From Runella defluvii (GTDB lineage Bacteria; Bacteroidota; Bacteroidia; Cytophagales; Spirosomataceae): a stretch of DNA of 64,000 nucleotides. The position numbers were made by a program, and so were the translations under genes. A model generated the notes under the pieces. That model was not told where the DNA came from and made no database searches. It was given only the letters and a program-made list of their open reading frames with translations. The stretch is taken from NCBI RefSeq assembly GCF_014195535.1, contig NZ_JACIBY010000020.1:41746-105745 (forward strand). The letters are read 5' to 3'. Position 1 is the first letter of the stretch; every line of letters begins with the position of its first letter. This document shows, one piece after another, positions 50,811 to 60,145 of the stretch.

Positions 50811-51525
50811 AAATTTGGTTTAAACTTTCACTAAAATCATCGTCAGCTTTTACTACGGCATCTGCATACGCACATCCAATTTTGACAAATCCCTCAAAAT
50901 CAGCCGAACGTAGATGCGCCAGTGCCTCGTCGCTAACGTCCATGGCTTTGGCTTTTTCTAAAATGGCGTCTTCAAACTTGTAGTTGAAGGCATTGTTATA
51001 CACCGTAAAAACGCACTTGGTATCCTTAAACATCGGATCATTTTTATAGGTCGTTTTTAGGTACAATGGGATGAGAGAAGTCATCCAATCGTTACAGTGT
51101 ACAACGTCAGGCGCCCAGCCTAACTTTTTGACGGTTTCGAGTACGCCTTTACAGAAAAAGATAGCACGCTCATCGTTGTCGTCAAAAAAATTGTTGTCTT
51201 TATCTAAGAAAACGGACTTACGATGAAAATAGTCTTCGTTGTCTATAAAATAAACTTGTAGTTTAGCGCTCGGTATCGATGCCACCTTGATTACTAGGGG
51301 TTTCTCATCGTCACCGACCGAAATATTAATACCAGAAAGACGAACTACTTCGTGAAGACGGTTTTTACGTTCGTTGATAAGTCCAAAGCGGGGCACTAAA
51401 ATGCGAATTTCCATGCCGCGCTCCTGCATTGCTTGGGGCAGTTTTCGTACGTATTCTGCTACCTCGGTAATTTGGAGAAAAGGATTTATCTCACTGGCTA
51501 CATACAAAATCCGTAGTTTACTCAT
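50716..51525 (-). CDS. Short glycogen/starch-synthase-like protein (GT5 N-terminal half)
   Basis: The 269-residue product matches only the N-terminal domain of glycogen synthase: KLRILYVASEINPFLQITEV, LPQAMQERGMEIRILVPRFG, LHEVVRLSGINISVG and PDVVHCNDWMTSLIPLYLK. The UDP/ADP-glucose-binding C-terminal domain is absent, and the conserved K-x-G-G loop near the start is changed (FLQITEV). It is therefore not a complete GT5 synthase, and may be a regulator or lectin-like relative. Short versions in this exact context are widespread in Bacteroidota. The stop lies inside the DUF4270 reading frame. Confidence 0.85.
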   Translation of the reverse strand: MSKLRILYVASEINPFLQITEVAEYVRKLPQAMQERGMEIRILVPRFGLINERKNRLHEVVRLSGINISVGDDEKPLVIKVASIPSAKLQVYFIDNEDYFHRKSVFLDKDNNFFDDNDERAIFFCKGVLETVKKLGWAPDVVHCNDWMTSLIPLYLKTTYKNDPMFKDTKCVFTVYNNAFNYKFEDAILEKAKAMDVSDEALAHLRSADFEGFVKIGCAYADAVVKADDDFSESLNQIFDELPERKLELVEEDENFTETYYNLYNELAG

Positions 51526-51742
51526 AGGCTTTGGTGAAGCTTGATTGGATTGGTTTTGAAGAAAAATTTTGCAAAATTATACAAAATTTTCGCGAATTTC
51601 AACCACCATGGGCGATATTTATTTCACTCCGTATGCCTTACAAGTCACTTTGTCCATCGGTTTTGAGTATGTTTTGCCGATCATATACTTTTGGGATAAA
51701 TTATACATTCAACTACCCAAATCGCTAATACACTCTCATCCA

Positions 51743-52984
51743 ATGAGTTCAAACAAAATCGCCTACTTTTTGCGCACCGCAGTAGTCATTTTGGCGCTAG
51801 GGACGGTAGAGTTTAGTTGTTCAACCTCCCCTCAAGACACCATGTCCTCACGTTTCCATACTTTTGGTACAGATTTAGCTTTTTTAAAGAAACACCAGCT
51901 GCCCCTCGTTCTCTCTTCGCCCGACGATGACTCGGCGCAGGTTGCCGTTGTGGCAGCGCTACAAGGTCGGGTGATGACATCCACTGCGGGTGGCTTTACG
52001 GGCAACAGCTACGGTTGGATCAATTATAAACTACTCGAATCGGGCAAATTTACGCCCCACATGAGTGCATTTGGTGGCGAAGAACGCTTTTGGCTGGGGC
52101 CTGAAGGCGGGCAATTTTCCGTTTATTTTGAAAAAGACAAAGATTTTGTTTTCGATAACTGGCAAGTTCCTGCCCTGATAGACTCTGAGCCGTTCGATTT
52201 GGTTTCATCCGAAAAAGCCAAAGCCTCGTTCCGCAAAAAAGCCCAACTTACCAACTACTCAGGAACGACTTTTGACATTGAGATTCTGCGCAGTGTGGAA
52301 GTAATGAGCAAGCTTTCGGTCGAAACCATCTTACAACTTCCACTCAAAGACATAAAAGTGGTCGCGTACGAGACTATGAACCAGGTGATTAACCAAGGTG
52401 CCGATTGGAAAAAAGAAACAGGGCTGCTTTCTATTTGGATTTTGGGAATGTTTAATCCCACGCCCAAGACTACGGTCATTGTTCCGTTTAAAAACACGCC
52501 TAATGCCAAAAGCTTAATCAACGATAGTTATTTTGGCAAAGTCCCTGCCGAACGACTCATCATCAAGGACCATGTTTTGTATTTTGCAGCTGACGGCAAA
52601 CACCGCAGCAAAATCGGCCTCCCTCCGAGCATTGCAGAGCCCGTCATGGGCAGTTACGATTCCGAAAAAGGCGTGCTCACCATCGTTACTTACGACCTTG
52701 ACCCCAACGGCGATTACGTAAATTCACTCTGGGAACTTCAAAAAGAACCCTACAAAGGCGACGCCGCCAATTCGTACAACGATGGCCCCGTGGCCGATGG
52801 TACCCAAATGGGGCCTTTCTATGAATTGGAATCGTCGTCGCCCGCTCGTGAGCTCAAAAAGGGCCAAATTCTCGGTCACCGCAGTCGTACCTTCCATTTT
52901 GAGGGATTAGAATCGCAACTCGAACCCATCGCCAAACGCTTTTTGGGCGTGTCCTTGAAAGAAGTAGCAGCGTTGGAGAAGTAG
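51743..52984 (+). CDS. DUF6786 family lipoprotein
   Basis: The start at ATG 51743 gives 413 residues with a lipoprotein signal (LRTAVVILALGTVEFSC, lipidated at about C28); the open frame upstream has no such feature. The mature part has GNSYGWINYKLLESGKFTPH, SAFGGEERFWLGPEGGQFSVYF, NQGADWKKETGLLSIWILGMF and PVMGSYDSEKGVLTIVTYD, consistent with the DUF6786 family of beta-rich proteins related to galactose-mutarotase-like folds. Function is not known. The GGCAA repeat block begins directly at its TAG stop. Confidence 0.8.
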   Translation: MSSNKIAYFLRTAVVILALGTVEFSCSTSPQDTMSSRFHTFGTDLAFLKKHQLPLVLSSPDDDSAQVAVVAALQGRVMTSTAGGFTGNSYGWINYKLLESGKFTPHMSAFGGEERFWLGPEGGQFSVYFEKDKDFVFDNWQVPALIDSEPFDLVSSEKAKASFRKKAQLTNYSGTTFDIEILRSVEVMSKLSVETILQLPLKDIKVVAYETMNQVINQGADWKKETGLLSIWILGMFNPTPKTTVIVPFKNTPNAKSLINDSYFGKVPAERLIIKDHVLYFAADGKHRSKIGLPPSIAEPVMGSYDSEKGVLTIVTYDLDPNGDYVNSLWELQKEPYKGDAANSYNDGPVADGTQMGPFYELESSSPARELKKGQILGHRSRTFHFEGLESQLEPIAKRFLGVSLKEVAALEK

Positions 52985-53196
52985 GGCAAGTTGGCAAAGG
53001 GCAAGGGGCAAGTTGGCAAGAGACAAAGGGCAAGAGGCAAATTGGCAAGAGGCAAAGGGCAAGAGGCAAAGAGGCAAAGAGGCAAAGAGGCAAAGAGGCA
53101 AAGAGGCAAAGAGGCAAAGAGGCAAGGGGCAATACGCAAGAGGCAAAGAGGCAAATTGGCAAGGGGCAATACGCAAGAGGCAAAGGGCAAGAGCTA
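52985..53196. repeat. GGCAA-type repeat block with seven GAGGCAAA octamers
   Basis: From the DUF6786 stop to 15 bases before the DinB start the sequence consists of GGCAAG/GGCAAA words. Positions 53063-53118 are seven perfect GAGGCAAA units, plus a partial eighth. The block has no stop codon in the frame of the following gene, nor in two minus-strand frames. The family is the same as at 9114-9240. Confidence 0.95.
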
Positions 53197-53210
53197 AAAT
53201 TTATTGTGCA

Positions 53211-53708
53211 ATGTTGATAACGGTTAAAGAAAGTAGTTGGAATCAATTGGGCGCGAGTATTGACATGCTCGAAAATGCCATTCGTTGTTGTCCCGATGAA
53301 GTGTGGGATACTGAGCGCAAGTTTTGGTACCACGCTTTTCATACGCTCTTTTTTCTTGATTACTACTTGACCACTTCACCCAAAACGTTTGCGCCACCTC
53401 CTCCTTTCACCTTCTCCGAATTTGAAGATACCCTCCCCGAACGGGTTTATTCTCCCGACGAATTACTTGGATATCTGCATTATTGTAGGGAAAAGGCCCA
53501 AACGTTTATTAGCCAATTAACATCTGAAACCGCCGAATCACGTTGGATCAATCAATCCGAAACCATGAATTATTCAATGGTAGAAATACTGTTGTACAAC
53601 ATGAGGCACGTTCAGCACCATGCGGCACAACTTAACCAGCTCCTACGCCAAGAGATTGACCAAGCGCCTGATTGGGTGTTTCAAGCTACTCAGAAACCGT
53701 CATTTTGA
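53211..53708 (+). CDS. DinB superfamily protein
   Basis: The start at ATG 53211 gives 165 residues; the open frame continues upstream through the GGCAA repeat, but that part is just translated repeat. Metal-binding histidines of the DinB fold are in YHAFHTLFFLDYYL (about residues 42-55) and LYNMRHVQHHAAQLNQLLR (about 128-146). DinB proteins are metal-dependent thiol transferases or similar. It overlaps the convergent gene by 23 bases at the 3' end. The octamer repeats directly before it may change in number and alter its leader. Confidence 0.88.
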   Translation: MLITVKESSWNQLGASIDMLENAIRCCPDEVWDTERKFWYHAFHTLFFLDYYLTTSPKTFAPPPPFTFSEFEDTLPERVYSPDELLGYLHYCREKAQTFISQLTSETAESRWINQSETMNYSMVEILLYNMRHVQHHAAQLNQLLRQEIDQAPDWVFQATQKPSF

Positions 53709-54441
53709 GTTTGAAGCGATACATTCCGTTGAAACTGTCTTCTTCCTTCAGCACGGTTTTAGCTTTTTTGGCAACCCAAAAACGCTGGTAACCCATGTTA
53801 CGGGGCAGGGTATATTCCAGCACCCAGCAGTCAATTCCCTCGATTTTTTCGCTTTTTGTCACCTTATAAAGCTCCGTAGTTGGGAGTCCTAAACCAGGGT
53901 CGTGAAATTTGACCTTAAATACTGTATTTTCTTTAAAAGGAAACAACGGAAAAAGTACCAAGTCGCAATGCCAATTGAGAAAATAACCACTTTGTGCGGC
54001 CATCGCAAAGTCTTTTTGGAACTTTTCACGCTGATTTTCGGTGGCTTTTCCAGACTGTTCTGCGGTTTTATTTTCAAAATTTAACGCCACATTTTGCCCC
54101 GTTCGTTTCCACCAATAAGTGTGGTGCAACGTCCTCAAATCAACGGCACTCAAAACACTTGTCGATGTATGTGACAACGTATCTTTATCATACCAGCGCT
54201 GGTCAATGGTTATCTTTTTTGCCCCTTCTTTTTCTTCCGCAGCAACGTTTATCACCACCAATGTTTGGTTTTGAACGGGACCATCTGTCCGTTTTTTGGA
54301 ATAAATAAGGAAGGTTTGTCGGCCAAGACGAAGGTCCTTGATGCGTAAATTAGAAGCATCGACGAAGGTTGTATCCACGCTTTGTGCAGACACTTGAAAT
54401 AGAGACAGATAGAAAAAAACGGCTGTTAGAATAGGTTTCAT
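53686..54441 (-). CDS. Secreted hypothetical protein
   Basis: The 251-residue protein has a signal peptide (MKPILTAVFFYLSLFQVSAQ). The mature part is beta-rich, with SNLRIKDLRLGRQTFLIYSK, DQRWYDKDTLSHTSTS, TVFKVKFHDPGLGL and CWVLEYTLPRN, ending in a strand that reads like a lipocalin or DUF3108-type barrel. I do not recognise the family with confidence. The 3' end overlaps the DinB gene by 23 bases. There is no obvious operon partner on its strand. Confidence 0.75.
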   Translation of the reverse strand: MKPILTAVFFYLSLFQVSAQSVDTTFVDASNLRIKDLRLGRQTFLIYSKKRTDGPVQNQTLVVINVAAEEKEGAKKITIDQRWYDKDTLSHTSTSVLSAVDLRTLHHTYWWKRTGQNVALNFENKTAEQSGKATENQREKFQKDFAMAAQSGYFLNWHCDLVLFPLFPFKENTVFKVKFHDPGLGLPTTELYKVTKSEKIEGIDCWVLEYTLPRNMGYQRFWVAKKAKTVLKEEDSFNGMYRFKLKMTVSE

Positions 54442-54573
54442 GGTTTGTAAAAATTATTTTTAATTGGTATCTATTTATCTACGGGCGAAACCAACGTATC
54501 CATGCTTTCCATTCTAGATAAGCCAACGCCCCGACGATAGCAGCATCAAAAAGTAGGTATATTACTCCCAATT

Positions 54574-55413
54574 TTACATTCTAGGTATCCACAATCCCAT
54601 TGTAGCCGCTACAATCCCCACCAACATTAATCCCGTCAGCAAAAAAAGCAATGAAGTGGTAGTCCGTTGCAGTAAGGGCTTTGATGGGTTTTTCTGGGCA
54701 TATAGGTACAATTCAAACACCATCAAAGCCACAGGAAGGGCATAAATGGCAATGGATAGAAACCACAAAAATGGCCCGTCAAATGTTTTTGGGTCAAATC
54801 CTACGGGGCCGCCGTTGAGCATGAGCCAAGCCATCAGGCTCACCCGAAAAAACCATACGCCATTCGACACCAAGTAGAGCCGAATGGCCCACTGACGGTG
54901 TTTCACAAAGTCGCGTTGACGGGCATAATGCAGCGCAAGAAGTGCAAAAACAACCATATAAACGGCCTGAACCGAAATGGCAATGTGCTGCAAAAGTCCT
55001 CCCACTGCCCCACGCGTACATACCATGGTGAGTCCATCAAGAGCTATCAGAATGGCCGTTAGGATATACATTCTTCCCAGCCAACGGTGAGCGGTTTTGA
55101 AGCGATTTCTTAGCTGAGGCATCAGTTGTAAAGGCCCGCCTACCACCATTATAAGCGCAAAACATACGTGGGCAGCGACTATTACGTTTCCCGTCAAATC
55201 GTCCTTTACATAGCCATGAGGCAGGACTTTGTTCCACGTCTCCCATTCGCCTGACAAGGTAGATTTGCCATAAAACAGTGCAATGTATAGTCCAAAAATC
55301 CACTGCCCTAAGGTGGCAACGACAAACCAACTTTTAACGCTTAGGTCGAGGTAGTTTTTCCCAACTCTTGGGCTAGTTGGAAGCTGTTTTGCAGGTAGTT
55401 CTTTTGTTTTCAT
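54574..55413 (-). CDS. DUF2306 family integral membrane protein
   Basis: The 279-residue protein has about seven hydrophobic segments, starting near residue 29 (SWFVVATLGQWIFGLYIALF). Landmarks of DUF2306 are NVIVAAHVCFALIMVVGGPLQL followed by FKTAHRWLGRMYILT, and the His-containing FVKHRQWAIRLYLVSNGVWFFR. The conserved histidines resemble heme-binding sites of membrane cytochromes, but no function is established. It is divergent from the LytS-type kinase gene, with about 200 bases between. Confidence 0.85.
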   Translation of the reverse strand: MKTKELPAKQLPTSPRVGKNYLDLSVKSWFVVATLGQWIFGLYIALFYGKSTLSGEWETWNKVLPHGYVKDDLTGNVIVAAHVCFALIMVVGGPLQLMPQLRNRFKTAHRWLGRMYILTAILIALDGLTMVCTRGAVGGLLQHIAISVQAVYMVVFALLALHYARQRDFVKHRQWAIRLYLVSNGVWFFRVSLMAWLMLNGGPVGFDPKTFDGPFLWFLSIAIYALPVALMVFELYLYAQKNPSKPLLQRTTTSLLFLLTGLMLVGIVAATMGLWIPRM

Positions 55414-55619
55414 GCTGATAAAAGGCTTGTTTTTTCACAAAGTTGGTGGCCATTTGGCGTACGACAAGCCATTTTATGACGACCGATTTTGCCTTCCAAC
55501 TCGTTTTGTTGACGTTAATCGGTCGTTGGTTGACGTTCGTGGAAATAGTGTTGACTCTCACTACTTTCTTTACTCTCTTTGCTTAATTTTACAAACGGTC
55601 ACTATTGATTATCAGTGGA

Positions 55620-56666
55620 ATGATGAGTAAACCTTTCAAGGTAAGTTGCTGGATTTTGTTTTCTTATTTTGCCATTTGGTACGTGGCAATGGCTTTCGAG
55701 TGCAACGGCGAATGGAGTTGTTTTCTGAGCGCTATCGCTATTTTCTCATGGGCGGTAGCTTTTATCGCACTTTTAAATTTGTTCCTTTTTCATCAAGCTA
55801 TTCCTTGGATTCGTAAACAACCCAAGCGATGGGGCTGGAGTACATTGCTCGTAGTAGGAATGCTGTTCATGCTTACGTTCGGGTTTGCAGGTTGGTGCAA
55901 ATTTGCGGCATACGTTTTTGGACTTGACCCACTCAACGACATGCCGTTTACGCTGAAAGGGCTGTCCACTCGCTTCTTCTTCCAGGTTGTGGGAATTATT
56001 TATTTTACGCTGGTCAAATTGATAGTTGAATCGTACGAGCTTCGTCTCCACAATCAGCGGCTGGTCATTGAAAAACAACAGTCTGAATTGAGCTTTTTAA
56101 AGTCGCAAATCAACCCACACTTTCTTTTTAATACCCTCAATAACATTTACGCTTTGGCCAGAGAAAAATCCGACCAAGCGCCTCACAACGTGCTACGGTT
56201 GTCGGAAATGCTACGGTACATGCTCTACGAAACGGGCGGCGGGCTCGTAAGTGCCGATAAAGAAATTAAAATCATCGAAGACTACTTGGAGCTTGAGCGA
56301 ATGCGCTACGACGAGACCCTCAACATCCAATTTAAGGTGCAGCTGGAGGAGTCCCAAACGTTGATTCCACCGTTGTTGATGATTCCTCTGGTCGAAAACG
56401 CCTTCAAACACGGGGTTTCAGAAACACTCCAGCAAGCATTTGTCCACATTCGGCTTGCGGTTCGTCAGCAGGAATTACGGTTAGAGATTGAAAATTCAAA
56501 AGAAGAAAACGAAGAATCAACCGCTTCCCAAGAAGGAATCGGCATCAGAAACATTCGTCGGCAGTTAGAGCTATTGTTTCATTCTTACCAGCTTCAACTC
56601 GAAAACAGGGGGCAAACGTTTTTTACCCAACTCACCATTGACCTCAACAGCTATGCAAAAAATTAA
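55620..56666 (+). CDS. LytS-type sensor histidine kinase
   Basis: The ATG at 55620 is preferred to the TTG at 55605. The 348-residue protein has about four membrane helices in the first 150 residues, then the LytS/YehU H-box FLKSQINPHFLFNTLNNIYA with the phosphorylated His, and an ATP-binding region with PLLMIPLVENAFKHGV and GIGIRNIRRQLELLF. It senses an unknown membrane signal and phosphorylates the following LytTR response regulator, whose start codon lies inside its last codons (14-base overlap). The coupling makes the pair a clear two-component system. Confidence 0.95.
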   Translation: MMSKPFKVSCWILFSYFAIWYVAMAFECNGEWSCFLSAIAIFSWAVAFIALLNLFLFHQAIPWIRKQPKRWGWSTLLVVGMLFMLTFGFAGWCKFAAYVFGLDPLNDMPFTLKGLSTRFFFQVVGIIYFTLVKLIVESYELRLHNQRLVIEKQQSELSFLKSQINPHFLFNTLNNIYALAREKSDQAPHNVLRLSEMLRYMLYETGGGLVSADKEIKIIEDYLELERMRYDETLNIQFKVQLEESQTLIPPLLMIPLVENAFKHGVSETLQQAFVHIRLAVRQQELRLEIENSKEENEESTASQEGIGIRNIRRQLELLFHSYQLQLENRGQTFFTQLTIDLNSYAKN

Positions 56667-57348
56667 GTGCATCATTGTCGAAGACGAACCTTTGGCCGTC
56701 AAAATCCTGAAAGATTATTGCGAATCTTTGCCCCAACTCGAACTCATCGCCACTTTCCGAGACGCCATAGGTGCAGGGCTTTTTCTCCAATCCACGACCG
56801 TTGACCTGATCTTTTTGGATATTCATTTGCCCAAATTAAAGGGCTTGGCATTTTTACGCACCTTAACGCGCCCGCCCGCTGTCATCGTCACCACTGCTTA
56901 CCACCAATACGCCGTCGAAGGATTTGAACTAAACGTCATTGATTATTTGCTCAAACCGTTTTCGTTTGAACGCTTCGTCACCGCAACCAACAAGGTCACA
57001 AAAGCACTTTCTAGCCAGCAACCCATTGATAAAGAAGCCCCAATCAAAGAGTTTTCTTGCTTTTTGAGCATCGACCGAAAGAAAGTACGAATTGTGTTTG
57101 ACACGGTATTGTACGTCGAAAGTGCCCGTGAATACATTCGAGTGATGACGACGCAAGGTGAGTTTAAAGCAAAAATGAGCACGCACGAAATCGAAGCACT
57201 TCTGCCCCCTAGCCAGTTTGTTCGGATTCATCGTTCGTTTATTGTGGCCATCGACAAAATTGAAATTTATACCAAAGAAGAAGTCATCGTTCAAGGACAA
57301 GCGCTTCCCATTGGAAAAGCGTTCAAGAGCGCACTAACGCGGGTATAG
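56653..57348 (+). CDS. LytTR-family response regulator
   Basis: The start at ATG 56653 gives 231 residues beginning MQKIKCIIVEDEPLAVKIL; an ATG five codons upstream is possible but further inside the kinase gene. The receiver domain has E-D at the acidic pocket and phosphorylatable D in IFLDIHLPKLKG, then Thr in VIVTTAYHQYAVEGF. The LytTR domain from about residue 130 has DTVLYVESAREYIRVMT and FVRIHRSFIVAIDKIE. Overlap with the kinase gene ensures equal production. Targets are unknown; the zinc metalloprotease gene downstream is 137 bases away and may have its own promoter. Confidence 0.95.
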   Translation: MQKIKCIIVEDEPLAVKILKDYCESLPQLELIATFRDAIGAGLFLQSTTVDLIFLDIHLPKLKGLAFLRTLTRPPAVIVTTAYHQYAVEGFELNVIDYLLKPFSFERFVTATNKVTKALSSQQPIDKEAPIKEFSCFLSIDRKKVRIVFDTVLYVESAREYIRVMTTQGEFKAKMSTHEIEALLPPSQFVRIHRSFIVAIDKIEIYTKEEVIVQGQALPIGKAFKSALTRV

Positions 57349-57485
57349 CTGCCGCAAAAAAATCCGTATAGGTCGATTTCTGTGGGCTTAAATGCCTCCT
57401 TTTTCCTAAAAATTAGGTTTCTTTGTAGAACACCCTTCGTGGGGAGTAGTCTAACCAATCAACAACCTAATCTACCCAATTATTT

Positions 57486-59948
57486 ATGAAAAAACTCCTA
57501 TTTCTGGCGTTGTTTTCGACCTCCCTCTACGCCCAAAATCCCATTGAAACCTTCACCAAAGACATGGAGAAGAAAGACGGTTTTTTGCCGTACTACTGGG
57601 ATGCAAAAAAAGGAAAAGTCTATCTTGAAATTAAGCAGTTCGACACCGAACTCCTCTACTACCCTACCCTTTCGCAAGGCATCGGTTCCAACGACATTGG
57701 CCTAGACCGTGGTCGCTTGGGGCAAGAGCACGTGGTTAAATTTCAGCGTACGGGCAACAAGATTTTAATGTTGGAACCCAACTACGCCTACCGCGCCGTT
57801 AGCAAAGATCCGCTTGAGCGCCGTGCGGTAGAAGAATCATTTGCACAGTCGGTGCATTGGGGATTTGAGGTTTTGGCCGAAAACGCAGGTACTGCCCTCG
57901 TGGACCTTACGCCTTTTTTGATGCAAGACGCCGTGGGAGCCATTCAAGGCATTTCGCGCACGCGTCAAGGTTCGTTTCGATTGGATGCTTCACGTTCGGC
58001 CATGTATTTGCCCAACACCAAAAACTTCCCTCAAAACACGGAGTTTGAAGTAACCATTACCCTCACGGGCGACTCACCTGGTGCGTACTTGCGTCAAGTG
58101 GTCCCTACCGCCTCCGTCGTAACCATGCGTCAGCACCATTCGTTTGTACAACTTCCTGACAATGACTACCAACCACGCGCTTTCGACCCACGCATTGGGT
58201 ACATTTCTACGTCCTATTACGACTATGCCACGCCCATCAGTGAGCCGATTGAAAAGCGCTACATCGTTCGTCACCGTTTAAAGAAAAAAGACCCTAACGC
58301 CGCCCTCAGCGAGCCCGTGAAGCCAATTGTGTATTACATCGACCCAGGTGCCCCCGAGCCCATCCGTTCGGCTTTGGTAGAAGGTGCCAAATGGTGGAAT
58401 CAGGCGTTTGAAGCGGCGGGTTACAAAGATGCGTTTCAAGTAAAATTGCTCCCTGCCGACGCCGACCCAATGGACATTCGCTATAACCTCGTGCAATGGG
58501 TACACCGTTCTACGCGTGGATGGTCGTACGGGGCGAGTATTGTGGATCCTCGCACGGGCGAAATTTTGAAAGGGAAAGTAACACTAGGTTCGCTGCGGGT
58601 ACGTCAAGATTATTTGATTGCGCAGGGTTTGGTGGGTAATTTCCAAACCGACACTAGCAACGTAGAAGATATGTTAGGAATGTCGATTGACCGCTTAAAA
58701 CAGCTTTCGGCGCACGAAATTGGACATACCTTGGGGCTTCCACACAACTACGTAGCAAGCATTCACAACCGCGCTTCGGTGATGGATTATCCGCACATGT
58801 TGGTCGAGTTGAAAAACGGAAAAGTGGATTTGTCCAATGCGTATGACAAAAAAATTGGCGATTACGACAAATGGTCCATCATCTGGGGCTACCAAGATTT
58901 CCCTAAGGGAACGGACGAGAAAAAAGCCCTCAACACCATTGTGGACCAGATGTACGGCAAAGGCTTGTATTTCTTGACCGACCAAGACGCTCGCCCCGAA
59001 GGAAGTGCTCATCCTCAAACCCACTTATGGGACAATGGCGCAAACGCTACGGCCGAATTGAAACGGGTATCGGAAATCAGAAAAGTAACATTGAGTAATT
59101 TTGACGAACGCAAACTGCGCACAGGGACGCCGATGAGTTCGTTGGAAGAAGTATTTGTTCCCATGTATATGTTTCACCGTTTTCAGGTAGAAGCCACGGC
59201 TAAAGTTGTCGGTGGAGTCAATTATAAGTTTACCGTAAAAGGCGACAAAGACCTCACCACTACACCTGTCAACGGACTCGAACAACGCGAAGCCTTGGAA
59301 ACCCTGCTCCAAACGCTCCAACCTGATTTCTTGAAAGTACCCGAACCGGTATTGAAACTCACACCTCCGCGCGCCTTTGGCTACGACGCCAATCCCCGCG
59401 AAACTTTTAAACGCCGTACGGGACTGGTTTTTGACCCACTCGGCCCACCCGAAGCCTCGGCAGGATTGACGTTACGCATGTTGCTTAATCCAGAGCGTTT
59501 GAGCCGTTTGGTGATTCAGTCGTCGTTCCATCCGTCGTTGTTAAGTTTGGAAGAAACCCTTGATAAACTCATCGGCGCCACTTGGAAATCAAACGCATCG
59601 CGGGCGGGTTATGAAGGCGAAATTGCGCGTTTGGTGGACAAAATGATGTTGGAGAAACTTATCGAGTTATCGAATAACAAAGAAGTTACGCCACAAGTAC
59701 GCGCCGTTATCATGCTCAAATTGAGAGACTTGAACTTCTGGCTACAAAATCGTGGTATTTCGGACGCCAAGCAAAAAGCCCACAATTTGTTTGCGATGCA
59801 CCAAATCGAAATGGCGAAAAATCGTCCTTCTGATGTCACAATGACCCCGACAATGACCCCGCCCGATGGCCAGCCCATCGAATCGGGCTACGACTGGCTA
59901 GCTCCTGCGTGCGACTGGGAATTGCCTACATTTTCAAAAGGACACTAG
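57486..59948 (+). CDS. Secreted zinc metalloprotease (DUF5117/DUF5118 type)
   Basis: The 820-residue protein has a signal peptide (MKKLLFLALFSTSLYAQ). The zinc motif is HEIGHTLGLPH at residues 410-420, a metzincin-like H-E-x-x-H-x-x-G-x-x-H, followed by SVMDYPHML, a methionine-turn-like motif. The N-terminal 250 residues match the DUF5118/DUF5117 beta-rich domains (YYWDAKKGKVYLEIKQF, GLDRGRLGQEHVVKF). The C-terminal part, about 500-820, is helical. It is exported and probably degrades proteins in the periplasm or outside. It is followed by a hairpin terminator. Confidence 0.92.
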   Translation: MKKLLFLALFSTSLYAQNPIETFTKDMEKKDGFLPYYWDAKKGKVYLEIKQFDTELLYYPTLSQGIGSNDIGLDRGRLGQEHVVKFQRTGNKILMLEPNYAYRAVSKDPLERRAVEESFAQSVHWGFEVLAENAGTALVDLTPFLMQDAVGAIQGISRTRQGSFRLDASRSAMYLPNTKNFPQNTEFEVTITLTGDSPGAYLRQVVPTASVVTMRQHHSFVQLPDNDYQPRAFDPRIGYISTSYYDYATPISEPIEKRYIVRHRLKKKDPNAALSEPVKPIVYYIDPGAPEPIRSALVEGAKWWNQAFEAAGYKDAFQVKLLPADADPMDIRYNLVQWVHRSTRGWSYGASIVDPRTGEILKGKVTLGSLRVRQDYLIAQGLVGNFQTDTSNVEDMLGMSIDRLKQLSAHEIGHTLGLPHNYVASIHNRASVMDYPHMLVELKNGKVDLSNAYDKKIGDYDKWSIIWGYQDFPKGTDEKKALNTIVDQMYGKGLYFLTDQDARPEGSAHPQTHLWDNGANATAELKRVSEIRKVTLSNFDERKLRTGTPMSSLEEVFVPMYMFHRFQVEATAKVVGGVNYKFTVKGDKDLTTTPVNGLEQREALETLLQTLQPDFLKVPEPVLKLTPPRAFGYDANPRETFKRRTGLVFDPLGPPEASAGLTLRMLLNPERLSRLVIQSSFHPSLLSLEETLDKLIGATWKSNASRAGYEGEIARLVDKMMLEKLIELSNNKEVTPQVRAVIMLKLRDLNFWLQNRGISDAKQKAHNLFAMHQIEMAKNRPSDVTMTPTMTPPDGQPIESGYDWLAPACDWELPTFSKGH

Positions 59949-59954
59949 TAGTAC

Positions 59955-60005
59955 AGACCTACCAAGTTTCGGCGTCGTTGCCAAATAAACTTGGTAGGTC
60001 TTTTT
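59955..60005 (+). terminator. Terminator after the metalloprotease gene
   Basis: AGACCTACCAAGTTT and AAACTTGGTAGGTCT form a 15-bp stem with a 17-base loop, then TTTTT. Confidence 0.85.
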
Positions 60006-60016
60006 CCTGATAAAAC

Positions 60017-60102
60017 CTTCCAAGTTTTGGCTATTAACCAAACACACTTGGAAAGTTTCCTAAAAGACTTTCCGCTGGATGCAACGTGGGAAGTCTTTTT
60101 TG
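60017..60102. repeat. Two further hairpins before the paralogous pair
   Basis: TTCCAAGT near 60020 and ACTTGGAA at 60047-60054 pair, and AAAAGACTTTCC near 60062 pairs with GGAAGTCTTTTT near 60089. With the terminator before them the spacer holds three CCAAGT/AAGACT hairpins in 150 bases, which could be a dispersed hairpin family. Confidence 0.55.
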
Positions 60103-60145
60103 TTTCTATGGATAAAGTAATAAACAATTTAACTTTTTCAAGACC

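Noticed and set aside
53013..53210. N-terminal Lys/Arg/Gln-rich extension of the DinB protein
   Set aside because: It is a translation of the GGCAA repeat; DinB similarity begins at the ATG 53211.
52854..53342. Long minus-strand open frames rich in Leu/Pro/Cys opposite the GGCAA block
   Set aside because: They are open only because the repeat lacks stop codons; they span unrelated coding regions and have no family features.
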